A DNA stretch of 64,000 nt from the NCBI RefSeq assembly GCF_003387575.1, contig NZ_QUAB01000040.1, positions 26,353 to 90,352 of the forward strand. Direction: 5' to 3'. Below are positions 22,907-31,250 of the stretch, piece after piece. The stretch is from Microbacterium bovistercoris (GTDB lineage: Bacteria > Actinomycetota > Actinomycetes > Actinomycetales > Microbacteriaceae). Every line of letters starts with the position of its first letter. Position 1 is the stretch's first letter. The position numbers and the translations under genes are program-made. Below the pieces are notes generated by a model. The model saw only the letters and a program-made list of their open reading frames with translations. It was not told the origin of the DNA and made no database searches.

Positions 22907-25164
22907 TGACCATCCAGACCGACATCCTGCCCTACCGCGATGCATCGCTGACCACCGCGGAGCGGGTCGCCGACCTGCTCGCGCGGATGACCCTCGAAGA
23001 GAAGGTCGGGCAGATGCTGCAGCTCGACGCACGCGAGGACCTCGCGGACGCCGTGCACGCCCGGCACGCAGGATCGATCCTGCACACGTCGCCGGAGCGT
23101 ATCCTGCGGGCCCGTGAGCTGACCGAGCAGACACGGCTGCGCATCCCGCTGCTGGTGGCGGAGGACTGCATCCACGGGCACTCGTTCTGGCCGGGCGCGA
23201 CGATCTATCCGACCCAGCTCGGCATGGCGGCATCCTGGGATGCCTCGCTGCTGGAGCGGGTCGCGCGCGCGACAGCAGAGGAGGTCGCCGCGACCGGCAT
23301 CCACTGGACCTTCTCGCCGGTGCTGTGCATCGCCCGCGATCTGCGCTGGGGGCGGGTGGACGAGACGTTCGGCGAGGATCCGTTCCTCATCGGCGAGCTC
23401 GCCAGCGCCATGGTGCGCGGCTACCAGGGGGCCGGTCTCGACGACAGGACCGCGATCCTCGCGACGGCGAAGCATTTCGCCGGCTACTCCGAGACGCAGG
23501 GCGGACGGGATGCCAGCGAGGCCGACATCTCGCAGCGCAAGCTGCGCTCCTGGTTCCTGCCGCCTTTCGAGCGCGTCGCGCGCGAGGGCTGCCGCACGTT
23601 CATGCTCGGCTACCAGACCACCGACGGCGTGCCGATCACGGTCAACGACTGGCTGCTGAACGACGTGCTGCGCGGCGAGTGGGGCTACACCGGCACCCTG
23701 GTCACCGACTGGGACAACGTCGGCCGCATGGTGTGGGAGCAGCGTGTGCAGCCCGACTACGCGCACGCCGCCGCGGCGGCCGTGAAGGCCGGCAATGACA
23801 TGGCCATGACCACGCCGCACTTCTTCGAGGGCGCGCTCGAGGCGGTGCAGAAGGGGATGCTGGAGGAGGACGCCTTCGACGCGGCCGTCGCGCGCATCCT
23901 CACCCTGAAGTTCGATCTCGGACTGTTCGAGGATCCGCGGCTGCCCTCCGATGATCTGGATGCCGTCGTCGGCAGCGGCGCGCACAGTGATCTGAACCTC
24001 GAGGTGGCGCGGCGCTCGCTGGTGCTGCTCGAGAACGACGGGCTGCTTCCGCTCGGTGCATTCGGTGGTCTCGCGGCGGCAGACCCGATCCGCATCGCCG
24101 TGGTCGGCCCGCTCGCCGACGACGCGCAGAACCAGCTCGGCGACTGGGCCGGCGGATCCGGCCAGGCCGGATGGCTCGACGGGCAGCCGCGCGAGATGAT
24201 CACGACCGTGCTCGACGGTCTCCGCGAGGTCGACGGCTTTGCCGTGCGGTACGCGCAGGGCGCCGACATCCTCACCCTCGAGGACGATCCGCTCGGCGCG
24301 ACCTTCCCCGACGGGCAGCCGCGCCCGCCGGTGGTGGTGCCGGTCGCCCCGGACCAGCACCTGATCGCCGAGGCCGTCCGGGCGGCGGATGCGGCCGACG
24401 TGATCGTCGCCGTGGTCGGCGACCGTATCGAGTTGGTCGGCGAGGGTCGCTCGACGGCCACGCTGGAACTCGTCGGAGGACAGAACGCGCTGCTCGACGC
24501 GATGATCGCCACGGGCAAGCCGGTCGTAATCGTGCTGCTCGCCTCGAAGCCGCTCGTGCTGCCGCCATCCGCTGCGCAGGCGGCCGCGGTGGTCTGGGCG
24601 GCAAATCCCGGGATGCACGGCGGCCGCGCGGTCGCGGAGCTGATCTCGGGGGCGATCGAGCCGTCGGGGCGCCTGCCGATCTCGTTCGCGAGGCATGTCG
24701 GCCAGCAGCCGACCTACTACAACCAGATCCGCGGGCAGCACGGCCACCGCTACGCGGACCTGACACAGGCGCCGGCCTGGGCGTTCGGCGAGGGACTGTC
24801 GTACACGACCGTGGAGTACTCGGCGCTCGGCCTGGTCTCGTCGTCGGTCGGTGCCGACGACACGATCGTCGCCGACGTGACGGTCGCCAACACCGGCACG
24901 CGGCCGGTGCTCGAGACGGTGCAGGTGTACGTGCGCGACGAGGTCACCAGCGTCAGCTGGACCGACAAGGAGCTGAAGACCTACCGTCAGGTGGAGTTGG
25001 CGGCGGGTGAGTCGCAGCGCGTGCGCATCGAGCTGCCCGTGGCCGCCTGCTCGATCGTCGACGCCCGCGGGCACAGGGTCGTGGAGCCCGGTGACTTCGA
25101 GCTGCTGGTGGGTCCGTCGTCCCGCGAGGACGTGCTGCTGCGGGCGGGCTTCACGGTGCGCTGA
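22906..25164 (+). CDS. Glycoside hydrolase family 3 beta-glucosidase
   Basis: Cytosolic (no signal peptide) GH3 enzyme of 752 residues. It opens with AERVADLLARMTLEEKVGQM and has the KHFAGYSETQGGRD substrate-binding region. The nucleophile is Asp268 in TLVTDWDNVGRM. An (alpha/beta)6 sandwich from about 380 contains RRSLVLLENDGLLPL, and the C-terminal fibronectin-III-like domain (about 640-752) contains VTVANTGTRPVLETVQVYV. It would release glucose or xylose from imported oligosaccharides: beta-glucosidase is most likely, and beta-xylosidase cannot be excluded. Last gene of the TetR-controlled operon. Confidence 0.95.
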   Translation: MTIQTDILPYRDASLTTAERVADLLARMTLEEKVGQMLQLDAREDLADAVHARHAGSILHTSPERILRARELTEQTRLRIPLLVAEDCIHGHSFWPGATIYPTQLGMAASWDASLLERVARATAEEVAATGIHWTFSPVLCIARDLRWGRVDETFGEDPFLIGELASAMVRGYQGAGLDDRTAILATAKHFAGYSETQGGRDASEADISQRKLRSWFLPPFERVAREGCRTFMLGYQTTDGVPITVNDWLLNDVLRGEWGYTGTLVTDWDNVGRMVWEQRVQPDYAHAAAAAVKAGNDMAMTTPHFFEGALEAVQKGMLEEDAFDAAVARILTLKFDLGLFEDPRLPSDDLDAVVGSGAHSDLNLEVARRSLVLLENDGLLPLGAFGGLAAADPIRIAVVGPLADDAQNQLGDWAGGSGQAGWLDGQPREMITTVLDGLREVDGFAVRYAQGADILTLEDDPLGATFPDGQPRPPVVVPVAPDQHLIAEAVRAADAADVIVAVVGDRIELVGEGRSTATLELVGGQNALLDAMIATGKPVVIVLLASKPLVLPPSAAQAAAVVWAANPGMHGGRAVAELISGAIEPSGRLPISFARHVGQQPTYYNQIRGQHGHRYADLTQAPAWAFGEGLSYTTVEYSALGLVSSSVGADDTIVADVTVANTGTRPVLETVQVYVRDEVTSVSWTDKELKTYRQVELAAGESQRVRIELPVAACSIVDARGHRVVEPGDFELLVGPSSREDVLLRAGFTVR

Positions 25165-25231
25165 GGGCCCTCGGCCCGATCGGGCGTCGCGGAGGGAATC
25201 GAATGCCGCCGGTTGCTGGTTGGATTGTCAG

Positions 25232-26431
25232 GTGCACTCACTTAATCGCAGCGCCGGGCGCGCCGCGGGCATCGGCGCCCTGCTCTGGCTGTTCCTGGCG
25301 AACTTCGCGATGGGGATCGACGGCTATGTCCTGACCGGGCTGCTGCCGCAGATCGCCGGCGATCTGCACGTGCCGGAGGCCGCGGCGGGCCAGCTGATGA
25401 GCGTGTTCGCACTGACCAGCGCGATCGTCGGTCCCGTGCTCGGCGCCCTCACCGGACGGTTCGAGCGCAAGGCCACCATCGCGATCTCGCTCGCCGTGTT
25501 CGTGGTCGGCAACCTGATCGTCGGGCTCGCGCCCACCTACGCGTGGGCGATGTCCGGTCGGGTGATCTCGGCGGTCGGCGGGGCGCTGCTGAGCGCGGTC
25601 GTCGCCGCCTACGTCATCGCGATCACCCCGCCGGAACGCCGGGGGTGGGCGCTGTCGGTCGTGATGGGCGGCTTCCTCGCCGCGACGGCGCTCGGTGTGC
25701 CCGTCGGCCTGCTCCTCGGAGAGCAGGACTGGCGCATCCCGCTGTTCATCGTCGCCGGCATCGGCACGGTCGCGCTGCTCGGCATCCTGGCGTTCGTCCC
25801 CACGCTGCGCCTCCCGGCGCTGCCGCTGCGCGAGACGTTGCGGCCGCTCACCCGCGGACCGATCCTGACGGCGCTGCTGGTGCCCGTCGGCCTGATGGGG
25901 GCCAGCTACCTGTGCTTCACCTACGCGGCGCTGATCATCGGCCCGCGCACCGGGCTGGGGCTGGCGATGGTCGGTGTGCTGTTCGGCTACGGCGTCTTCA
26001 GTTTCTTCGGCAACATGTTCGCGGGGCGGGAGATCGACCGCAACGGACCCGACCGCGTGATCACGACCATCATCATCGCGCTGATCGGGTTCATGCTGCT
26101 CGGCACCGCAGGTCTGGCGCTGCCCGGAGTCTGGGGCATCGTCTCGATCCTGGTGTGGTTCTTCGGCACGGCGACGTTCAACGGCGGTTCGGGCGTCTCG
26201 CTGCAGTCCCGGCTCGCGATGATGGCGCCGGACTCGGTCGCCCTGGTCGTCGCGCTGAACACCAGCGGCATGATGCTCGGCTCGGCGATCGGCAGCGCGG
26301 CAGGCGGCGCGGCGCTCGCCGCCGGCCTGCCCGCGGACATGCTCATCCCGCTGGCGTCGGTGTTCCTGGTGATGTCGCTGGTCGTGCACCTGCTCCTGAT
26401 CCGCCGCGGCGACAAGAAGCCCGTGCTCTGA
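25232..26431 (+). CDS. Major facilitator superfamily drug/arabinose-type efflux transporter
   Basis: Twelve-helix MFS permease of 399 residues. Helix 1-2 reads FLANFAMGIDGYVLTGLLPQIA and is followed by VPEAAAGQLMSVFALTSAIVGPVLGALTGRFERK, the motif A region of the DHA1 (AraJ/CmlA-like) subfamily. Helix 4-5 has GRVISAVGGALLSAVVAAYVIAITPPERRG. Proton-driven export of drugs or sugars is typical. The start is uncertain: a GTG was chosen because it leaves the expected short cytosolic tail, but no good ribosome site or -10 is visible. It is separated from the GH3 gene by 67 bp and may be an independent unit. Confidence 0.88.
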   Translation: MHSLNRSAGRAAGIGALLWLFLANFAMGIDGYVLTGLLPQIAGDLHVPEAAAGQLMSVFALTSAIVGPVLGALTGRFERKATIAISLAVFVVGNLIVGLAPTYAWAMSGRVISAVGGALLSAVVAAYVIAITPPERRGWALSVVMGGFLAATALGVPVGLLLGEQDWRIPLFIVAGIGTVALLGILAFVPTLRLPALPLRETLRPLTRGPILTALLVPVGLMGASYLCFTYAALIIGPRTGLGLAMVGVLFGYGVFSFFGNMFAGREIDRNGPDRVITTIIIALIGFMLLGTAGLALPGVWGIVSILVWFFGTATFNGGSGVSLQSRLAMMAPDSVALVVALNTSGMMLGSAIGSAAGGAALAAGLPADMLIPLASVFLVMSLVVHLLLIRRGDKKPVL

Positions 26432-26449
26432 GCCGGGTGCTTCCTTCCG

Positions 26450-26508
26450 TTCCGGTCTCACTGGTTGCGGGTGTCGCTGGCGCGGACCCGCATCCGTTGA
26501 GACCGGAA
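26450..26508. repeat. Dispersed palindromic repeat, CCGGTCTCA family
   Basis: 23-base arms (TTCCGGTCTCACTGG ... and ... CCGTTGAGACCGGAA) around a 13-base loop. It lies between the converging MFS and LacI genes, so it is well placed as a bidirectional terminator. Same arms as the copies at 3763 and 49754. Confidence 0.75.
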
Positions 26509-26524
26509 GTGAGTGAAGGTCGGG

Positions 26525-27556
26525 TCAGCGACGGGACGACGAGGTGCGCGGATGCAGCAGCGCCGTCGTGCCGCGCACGATGAGCTCGTAGGGCAGCGCC
26601 GTCTGCGGCGTCTGCGAGCCTTCGTCCTCGAGGCGGGCGAGCACGGTGCCCGCCGCCCGCTCACCCTGGCCGAGCGGGAACTGGTCGACCGTCGTGAGCT
26701 GGAAGAACTCGCCCAGCTCGTGGCCGTCGATGCCGATCACAGAGAGGTCTTCAGGAACGCGGAAGCCCAGGTCGCGTGCGGCGAGGATCGCGCCGATCGC
26801 CATCTCGTCGGATGCCGCGAAGATCGCGGTCGGACGGGGACCGGGCCGTCCGAGCAGCTGCTTCGCCGCGCGGAAGCCGCCGTCCACTGTGAAGTCCGCG
26901 GGCTCGAGAAACGCGTGGTTGACCGGAACCCCGGCATCCTCCAGCGCCTGCTCGAAGCCGAGACGGCGCTGACTGGGCACGTGGAAGTCGAGGTCGAATT
27001 CGGGGTTCGCGCCGATGTGCGCGATGTCGCGGTGGCCGAGGCCCAGCAGGTGCTCGGTCGCGAGCCGCGCCATGGCGGTGTCGTCGACGGTGAGCGTGTT
27101 CAGCTGCGGATTCGGCCCGCCGATGGCGATCACGGGCAGGCCGAGCGCGAGCAGCTGCGCCGACTCGTCGTCGTCGAGCTCGATCGACACGGCGATCACG
27201 GCGTCCACGCGCTGGCGCCGCAGTGCGGTGTGGAACACCTCGCGCCGCACCGCGGCATCCGCCGTGATGTTGTACAGCGTGATGTCGTAACCCTGCTTCA
27301 TCAGGGCGGACGAGACCCCCGAGAGTACGGTCGCGAAGAACCAGCGGTCGAGGTACGGCACGATCACGCCGATGTTTCGCGTGCGGCCGGATGCCAGGCT
27401 GGAGGCGCGCGACGAGACGACATAGCCGAGCTGGTCGGCGGCCTCCTGCACCCGCTCGCGGGCGGCGGCGGACACGTGCCCGCGCCCGCTGAGCGCGCGC
27501 GAGACCGTCGCTGTGGAGACGCCCGCCAGCTTGGCGACCTCGTCGATACTCGTCAT
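26525..27556 (-). CDS. LacI-family transcriptional regulator
   Basis: Regulator of 343 residues: N-terminal helix-turn-helix and hinge (SIDEVAKLAGVSTATVSRALSGRGHVS) and a periplasmic-binding-protein-like core (RNIGVIVPYLDRWFFATVLSGV; IGIDGHELGEFFQLTTVDQ). The ATG follows AAGGA by six bases, and 14 earlier codons lack a ribosome site. It lies directly downstream of the GH13 gene, whose promoter carries a near-perfect cre/LacI-type operator, so it probably senses an alpha-glucoside and represses GH13. A hairpin separates the two genes. Confidence 0.92.
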   Translation of the reverse strand: MTSIDEVAKLAGVSTATVSRALSGRGHVSAAARERVQEAADQLGYVVSSRASSLASGRTRNIGVIVPYLDRWFFATVLSGVSSALMKQGYDITLYNITADAAVRREVFHTALRRQRVDAVIAVSIELDDDESAQLLALGLPVIAIGGPNPQLNTLTVDDTAMARLATEHLLGLGHRDIAHIGANPEFDLDFHVPSQRRLGFEQALEDAGVPVNHAFLEPADFTVDGGFRAAKQLLGRPGPRPTAIFAASDEMAIGAILAARDLGFRVPEDLSVIGIDGHELGEFFQLTTVDQFPLGQGERAAGTVLARLEDEGSQTPQTALPYELIVRGTTALLHPRTSSSRR

Positions 27557-27584
27557 CGCAGATCCTTCATCGGATTTCCCTCGG

Positions 27585-27644
27585 CTCCGGTCGCGCACTT
27601 GGCCAGTGCGAACCCGTCTGCACTAGCAAAGCACGCGACCGGAG
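27585..27644 (-). terminator. Long hairpin after GH13, CCGGTCGCG variant
   Basis: Perfect 11-bp outer stem CTCCGGTCGCG / CGCGACCGGAG with inner AGTGC/GCACT pairing. A related palindrome, with TTCCGGTCGCAG arms, lies at 59469. Confidence 0.65.
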
Positions 27645-27670
27645 CGGAGGATGGGGGAGGTTCTGGCTGG

Positions 27671-29329
27671 TCAGGCCTTGGTGAACCAGGCGGCGGTGTT
27701 CGGGGGCAGAGCGGTGCCGGTGAACGGCTCGCTCTGCACCAGGAAGGTCACGTCGCCGCCGAGCTCCACCGGCTCGGTGCCGAGGTTCGCGACCACGTGG
27801 ATGTCGCCGCGGCGGAACGCCACCGTGTCATCCGCTGCATCCTCCCAGACCAGCGAGCCCGAGCCGAGAGCGTGCTCGCGACGCAGCACGATCAGCCGCT
27901 TGTACAGGTTGAGGGTCGAGTCGGCGTCGCCCTCCTCGACGTCGCGCGCGTAGCGCGCCCACTCGTCGGGCTGCGGCAGCCAGGAGTCCCCGGTGTCGTT
28001 GAAGCCGTAGGCCGGCGCATCCGCCGACCAGGGCAGCGGCACGCGGCATCCGTCGCGGCCGTAGCGCTCGCCGTTCGTGCGGAACCAGGTGGGGTCCTGG
28101 CGGAACTCGTCCGGGATCTCCATGGCCTCGGGCAGGCCGAGCTCCTCGCCCTGGTACAGGTACGCCGAGCCGGGCAGCGACAGCATGAGGGTGGTCGCCG
28201 CGCGTGCGCGCGACAGGCCGATCACCGCGTCGGGCTTGCCGGCCGACTTCGGTCCGATGCCCTCACCCTGCGGGTTGTCGGCGGTCAGAGCCAGGCGGGA
28301 GGCGTGCCGCACCACATCGTGGTTCGAGAGCACCCAGGTGCTCGGCGCGCCGACTCCGCCGAACTCGTCGAGCGACTCGCGGATCACGCCGCGCAGCCGC
28401 TCGGCGTCCCACGGCGTCATCAGGTACGGGAAGTTGAACGTCTGGTGCATCTCGTCGGGACGCACCCAGAGCGAGGTCTGCTGGAGGGTGGGCAGCCAGG
28501 CCTCGCCGCACAGCGCGCGGTCGCCGTCGTACTCGGCCATCACCTGGTGCCAGTCCCGGTAGATGTCGTGCACACCGGGCTGGCCCCAGTACGGCACGTC
28601 GTCCTCGCCGCCGCCCATCGAGTCGGCATCCGCCGGCGGGGTGTAGTCGGGCAGGCCGTCCTTCTTGATCATGCCGTGCGCCACGTCGACGCGGAACCCG
28701 TCGACGCCGCGATCGAGCCAGAAGCGCAGGATGCTGCGGAACTCCTCGCGCACCTCCTCGTTGGTCCAGTCGAAGTCGGGCTGGGTTGCGTCGAAGATGT
28801 GCAGGTACCACTGACCGGGGGTGCCGTCGGCCTCGGTCACGCGGGTCCATTGGCCGCCGCCGAAGACGGACTCCCAGTTGTTCGGCGGAAGCTCGCCGTT
28901 CTCGCCTTTGCCGTCGCGGAAGATGTAGCGGGCGCGCTCGGGGCTGCCCGGCGCGGCCTTCAGCGCCTCCTGGAACCAGACGTGCTGGTCGGAGGAGTGG
29001 TTCGGCACGAGGTCGACGATGACGCGGATGCCGCGGGCGTGCGCCTGTGCGAGCATCTCGTCGAAGTCGGCGAGCGTGCCGAACAGCGGGTCGACGTCGC
29101 GGTAGTCGGCCACGTCGTAGCCGGCGTCACGCTGCGGGCTGGTCATGAACGGGCTCAGCCAGATGGCGTCGACGCCGAGTTCCTTGAGCGAGTCGAGCCG
29201 GCTGGTGATGCCGGGCAGGTCGCCGATGCCGTCGCCGGATGCATCCGCGAAGGAGCGGGGGTAGATCTGGTAGATGACGGCGGTGCGCCACCATTCGGAG
29301 CCGGGGGCGGCGATCTGCTCGAGGGTCAT
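27671..29329 (-). CDS. GH13 alpha-glucosidase / oligo-1,6-glucosidase
   Basis: Cytosolic enzyme of 552 residues. The GH13 conserved regions are DLVPNHSSDQH (region I), GFRVDVAHGM with nucleophile Asp215 (region II), CGEAWLP with acid/base Glu276 (region III) and LSNHDVVRHASR (region IV). It opens WWRTAVIYQIYPRSFADASGDGIGDL, typical of the GH13 oligosaccharide hydrolase subfamilies, and the Val after the nucleophile Asp suggests alpha-1,4 preference. It would split imported maltose, isomaltose, sucrose or trehalose oligomers. TACCCT seven bases before the ATG suggests a leaderless start, with a LacI-type operator directly upstream. Confidence 0.94.
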   Translation of the reverse strand: MTLEQIAAPGSEWWRTAVIYQIYPRSFADASGDGIGDLPGITSRLDSLKELGVDAIWLSPFMTSPQRDAGYDVADYRDVDPLFGTLADFDEMLAQAHARGIRVIVDLVPNHSSDQHVWFQEALKAAPGSPERARYIFRDGKGENGELPPNNWESVFGGGQWTRVTEADGTPGQWYLHIFDATQPDFDWTNEEVREEFRSILRFWLDRGVDGFRVDVAHGMIKKDGLPDYTPPADADSMGGGEDDVPYWGQPGVHDIYRDWHQVMAEYDGDRALCGEAWLPTLQQTSLWVRPDEMHQTFNFPYLMTPWDAERLRGVIRESLDEFGGVGAPSTWVLSNHDVVRHASRLALTADNPQGEGIGPKSAGKPDAVIGLSRARAATTLMLSLPGSAYLYQGEELGLPEAMEIPDEFRQDPTWFRTNGERYGRDGCRVPLPWSADAPAYGFNDTGDSWLPQPDEWARYARDVEEGDADSTLNLYKRLIVLRREHALGSGSLVWEDAADDTVAFRRGDIHVVANLGTEPVELGGDVTFLVQSEPFTGTALPPNTAAWFTKA

Positions 29330-29336
29330 GAGCACC

Positions 29337-29342
29337 AGGGTA
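29337..29342 (-). promoter_or_regulatory. -10 element of the GH13 gene (leaderless)
   Basis: TACCCT on the minus strand, seven bases before the ATG and abutting the operator. Confidence 0.5.
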
Positions 29343-29358
29343 CTGCAAACGCTTACAG
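29343..29358. promoter_or_regulatory. cre-like LacI-family operator upstream of GH13
   Basis: CTGCAAACGCTTACAG, a near-palindrome with the central CG of LacI/CcpA-type sites; the inner 14 bases fit TGWAARCGYTWNCA. It sits immediately upstream of the -10 of the GH13 gene. Confidence 0.8.
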
Positions 29359-29394
29359 TCCCGCCAGGGGCGGGGTCGAATCGATTCGGGCGCG

Positions 29395-30156
29395 TCAGAT
29401 CAGGCGACGCAGGGCCTCTTCGAGTGAAACGCCCTGCGCGTCGGCGCGGTCGCGCAGGCGGGCGTGCTCGTCGGCGGAGAGATGCAGGCGCAGATCGATC
29501 GCCTGGGCGACGGGTGCGAGATCGAGTGCCTCGAGCAGATCGGATGCCTCGGCCCAGAGCTGCGGAGCGACGGCGGGCGCCGCGGCGGCGGATGCGCGGG
29601 GCGCGGCCGCTTCGCGGAGTGCGGGGTCCTCGTGCGACGGTGCGGATGCCGCGACAGGTGCGGATGCCGCGACGGCGGCGCCTGCTCCGGTCGCCATCGT
29701 GAAGCCCGGCCCGCGCCGCGGCTCCTGCATCTGCTGGTACGCCTTGGCGGCGGCGTTCGCGCGCTCGTCCGCGGCCTCGTTCAGGTCGTGACCGGCGTGG
29801 CCCTTGACCCACTCGAAGCGCACATCGCGGCCGGACATCGCCTCGTCGAGAGCCTTCATCAGCTCCTGGTTGAGCACCGCGCCGCCGTCGGCCTTGCGCC
29901 AGCCGCGACGCTTCCAGCCCGGCATCCACTTGGTGATGGAGTCGATCACGTACTTGCTGTCGCAGAGGATCAGCAGGCTCTCGTCGGTGCCCGCGGTCGC
30001 GCGCAGCAGTTCGAGCACCGCCTGCAGCTCACCCTGGTTGTTCGTGCCGTGCGGCGATCCGCCGGCGGCCCAGTTCGCGTCGTCGATGTACCAGGCCCAG
30101 CCGTTCGGGCCGGGATTGCCCAGGGCGGAGCCGTCTGCGGCGGCGGTGATCGTCAT
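29395..30156 (-). CDS. rnhA: Ribonuclease HI with C-terminal extension
   Basis: Cleaves the RNA strand of RNA:DNA hybrids. The catalytic RNase H domain (1-140) keeps all acidic residues: Asp in AADGSALGNPGP, Glu in NNQGELQAVLELL, Asp in LCDSKYVIDSI, and Asp in NEAADERAN with the preceding VKGHAGHDLNE histidine loop. The family is about 150 residues, but this protein has 253. An Ala/Pro-rich linker is followed by 50 residues ending in LSADEHARLRDRADAQGVSLEEALRRL, which looks like a ribbon-helix-helix or small helical module. TACGGT six bases before the ATG suggests leaderless expression. Confidence 0.93.
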   Translation of the reverse strand: MTITAAADGSALGNPGPNGWAWYIDDANWAAGGSPHGTNNQGELQAVLELLRATAGTDESLLILCDSKYVIDSITKWMPGWKRRGWRKADGGAVLNQELMKALDEAMSGRDVRFEWVKGHAGHDLNEAADERANAAAKAYQQMQEPRRGPGFTMATGAGAAVAASAPVAASAPSHEDPALREAAAPRASAAAAPAVAPQLWAEASDLLEALDLAPVAQAIDLRLHLSADEHARLRDRADAQGVSLEEALRRLI

Positions 30157-30168
30157 CCTTCAACCGTA
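30157..30168 (-). promoter_or_regulatory. Leaderless promoter of rnhA
   Basis: -10 TACGGT (30168 to 30163 on the minus strand), then TGAAGG, then ATG. Confidence 0.5.
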
Positions 30169-30195
30169 ACGGCGGGCGTCGACGCCGGCCTGCGC

Positions 30196-31131
30196 TCAAG
30201 CCCCCGGGATCACCACGTTCAGCGGCGGCTCGCCGGCCAGCATCCGCTCGATCTGCGCGCGCACCAGGCGCGCGATCCGGGGGTTCATCGCGGTGGATGC
30301 ACCGCCGACGTGCGGGCTGACGACCAGTCCGGGTGCCGACCAGAGCGGATGCCCCGCGGGCAGCGGCTCGGGGTCGAAGACGTCGAGTGCGGCGCGCAGC
30401 CGCCCCGACTGCAGCTCCGCGAGAAGCGCGGAGGGGTCGATCAGCGGCCCGCGGCCGACGTTCACGAGCAGGGCGCCGTCCGCCATGTGCGCCAGCATCC
30501 CGGCGTCGAACAGGTGATGCGTGGCGTCGCCGCCCGGCAGCGAGAGCACGACGATCTCGGCATCCGGCAGCAGCGCGGGCAGCTCGTCGATGCCGTGCAC
30601 GGCGACCTCGCCGACCCCGTCCACCTGCTCCACGCGCGGGCTGCGCGCGACCGCCGTCATCTCCACCTCGAACGGCGCCAGGCGCCGCGCGATGCCGGTG
30701 CCCACGCCGCCGAACCCGACCAGGAGGACGCGCCGGTCAGCCAGGCTCTCCGCGAAGACCGGCGACCATTCGCCCCGATCCTGCGCGCGCACGAACCGGG
30801 GGAACTGCCGCTGTGCGACGAGCATCAGCGCGACCGCGAGTTCGGCGGTCGACGCCTCGTGCACGGAGGCCGCGTTTGCGAACGTCATCCCGGTCGGAAG
30901 TCTCTCCGCGACGCCGTCGTATCCGATCGACTGGCTCTGCACGAGCCCCACGTCCAACCCCTGCAGGGCCGACAGCGCCCCCGCCGAGCCCATGTACGGA
31001 GGCACGACGATGTCGAGCCGCGGTGCCGGCGGCGGCGTCGTGAAGTCCCAGACGTGCAGTTCTGCGCCGTCGGGGAGGGCTCCGATGTTGGCGGCGAGGC
31101 GGTCGGTGGGGACGGTCACGACGAGGGTCAT
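30196..31131 (-). CDS. D-isomer-specific 2-hydroxyacid dehydrogenase
   Basis: NAD(P)-dependent enzyme of 311 residues interconverting a 2-oxoacid and a D-2-hydroxyacid (glyoxylate, hydroxypyruvate or phosphoglycerate type). The NAD fold has VLLVGFGGVGTGIARRLAPF, and the catalytic residues are the Arg in LVNVGRGPLIDPSALL, the acidic residue of ALDVFDPEPLPAGHPLW and the His in VVSPHVGG. It is divergent from a sugar ABC operon, and the GntR-type operator lies in the 119-bp shared region, so it may belong to the same regulon. TAATCT seven bases before the ATG suggests a leaderless start. Confidence 0.9.
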   Translation of the reverse strand: MTLVVTVPTDRLAANIGALPDGAELHVWDFTTPPPAPRLDIVVPPYMGSAGALSALQGLDVGLVQSQSIGYDGVAERLPTGMTFANAASVHEASTAELAVALMLVAQRQFPRFVRAQDRGEWSPVFAESLADRRVLLVGFGGVGTGIARRLAPFEVEMTAVARSPRVEQVDGVGEVAVHGIDELPALLPDAEIVVLSLPGGDATHHLFDAGMLAHMADGALLVNVGRGPLIDPSALLAELQSGRLRAALDVFDPEPLPAGHPLWSAPGLVVSPHVGGASTAMNPRIARLVRAQIERMLAGEPPLNVVIPGA

Positions 31132-31144
31132 GTGATCGAGATTA
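31132..31144 (-). promoter_or_regulatory. Leaderless promoter of the hydroxyacid dehydrogenase gene
   Basis: -10 TAATCT (31144 to 31139, minus strand), seven bases, ATG at 31131. Confidence 0.5.
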
Positions 31145-31154
31145 GCCTTACGCC

Positions 31155-31184
31155 TTGACAAGAACTGCGTTTTGTATACAGAAT
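31155..31184 (+). promoter_or_regulatory. Predicted promoter of the first CUT1 sugar operon
   Basis: TTGACA (31155-31160), 18-bp spacer, CAGAAT (31179-31184). The GntR-type dyad covers the -10, so binding would block transcription. Confidence 0.55.
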
Positions 31185-31187
31185 ACG
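31173..31187. promoter_or_regulatory. Shared operator, copy 1 (candidate GntR/FCD site)
   Basis: TGTAT-ACAGA-ATACG. Fourteen of its 15 bases are identical to the site at 42990, next to the GntR gene. Confidence 0.75.
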
Positions 31188-31250
31188 GAGGGCAATCACA
31201 AACGCCGGCTACCCATCCGGCACCCTTCCAAAGACGAAAGAGGTGAAGCG

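Noticed and set aside
25007..25231. Longer N-terminus for the MFS transporter
   Set aside because: The upstream part of the frame overlaps the GH3 coding end and encodes Ser/Arg/Cys-rich shadow sequence.
27557..27670. Small gene between LacI and GH13
   Set aside because: The segment is taken up by a long palindrome; no start with a ribosome site.
31155..31250. Upstream ATG-type extension of the sugar-binding protein
   Set aside because: It would place residues across the promoter and operator; the signal peptide begins at the GTG, which has a good ribosome site.
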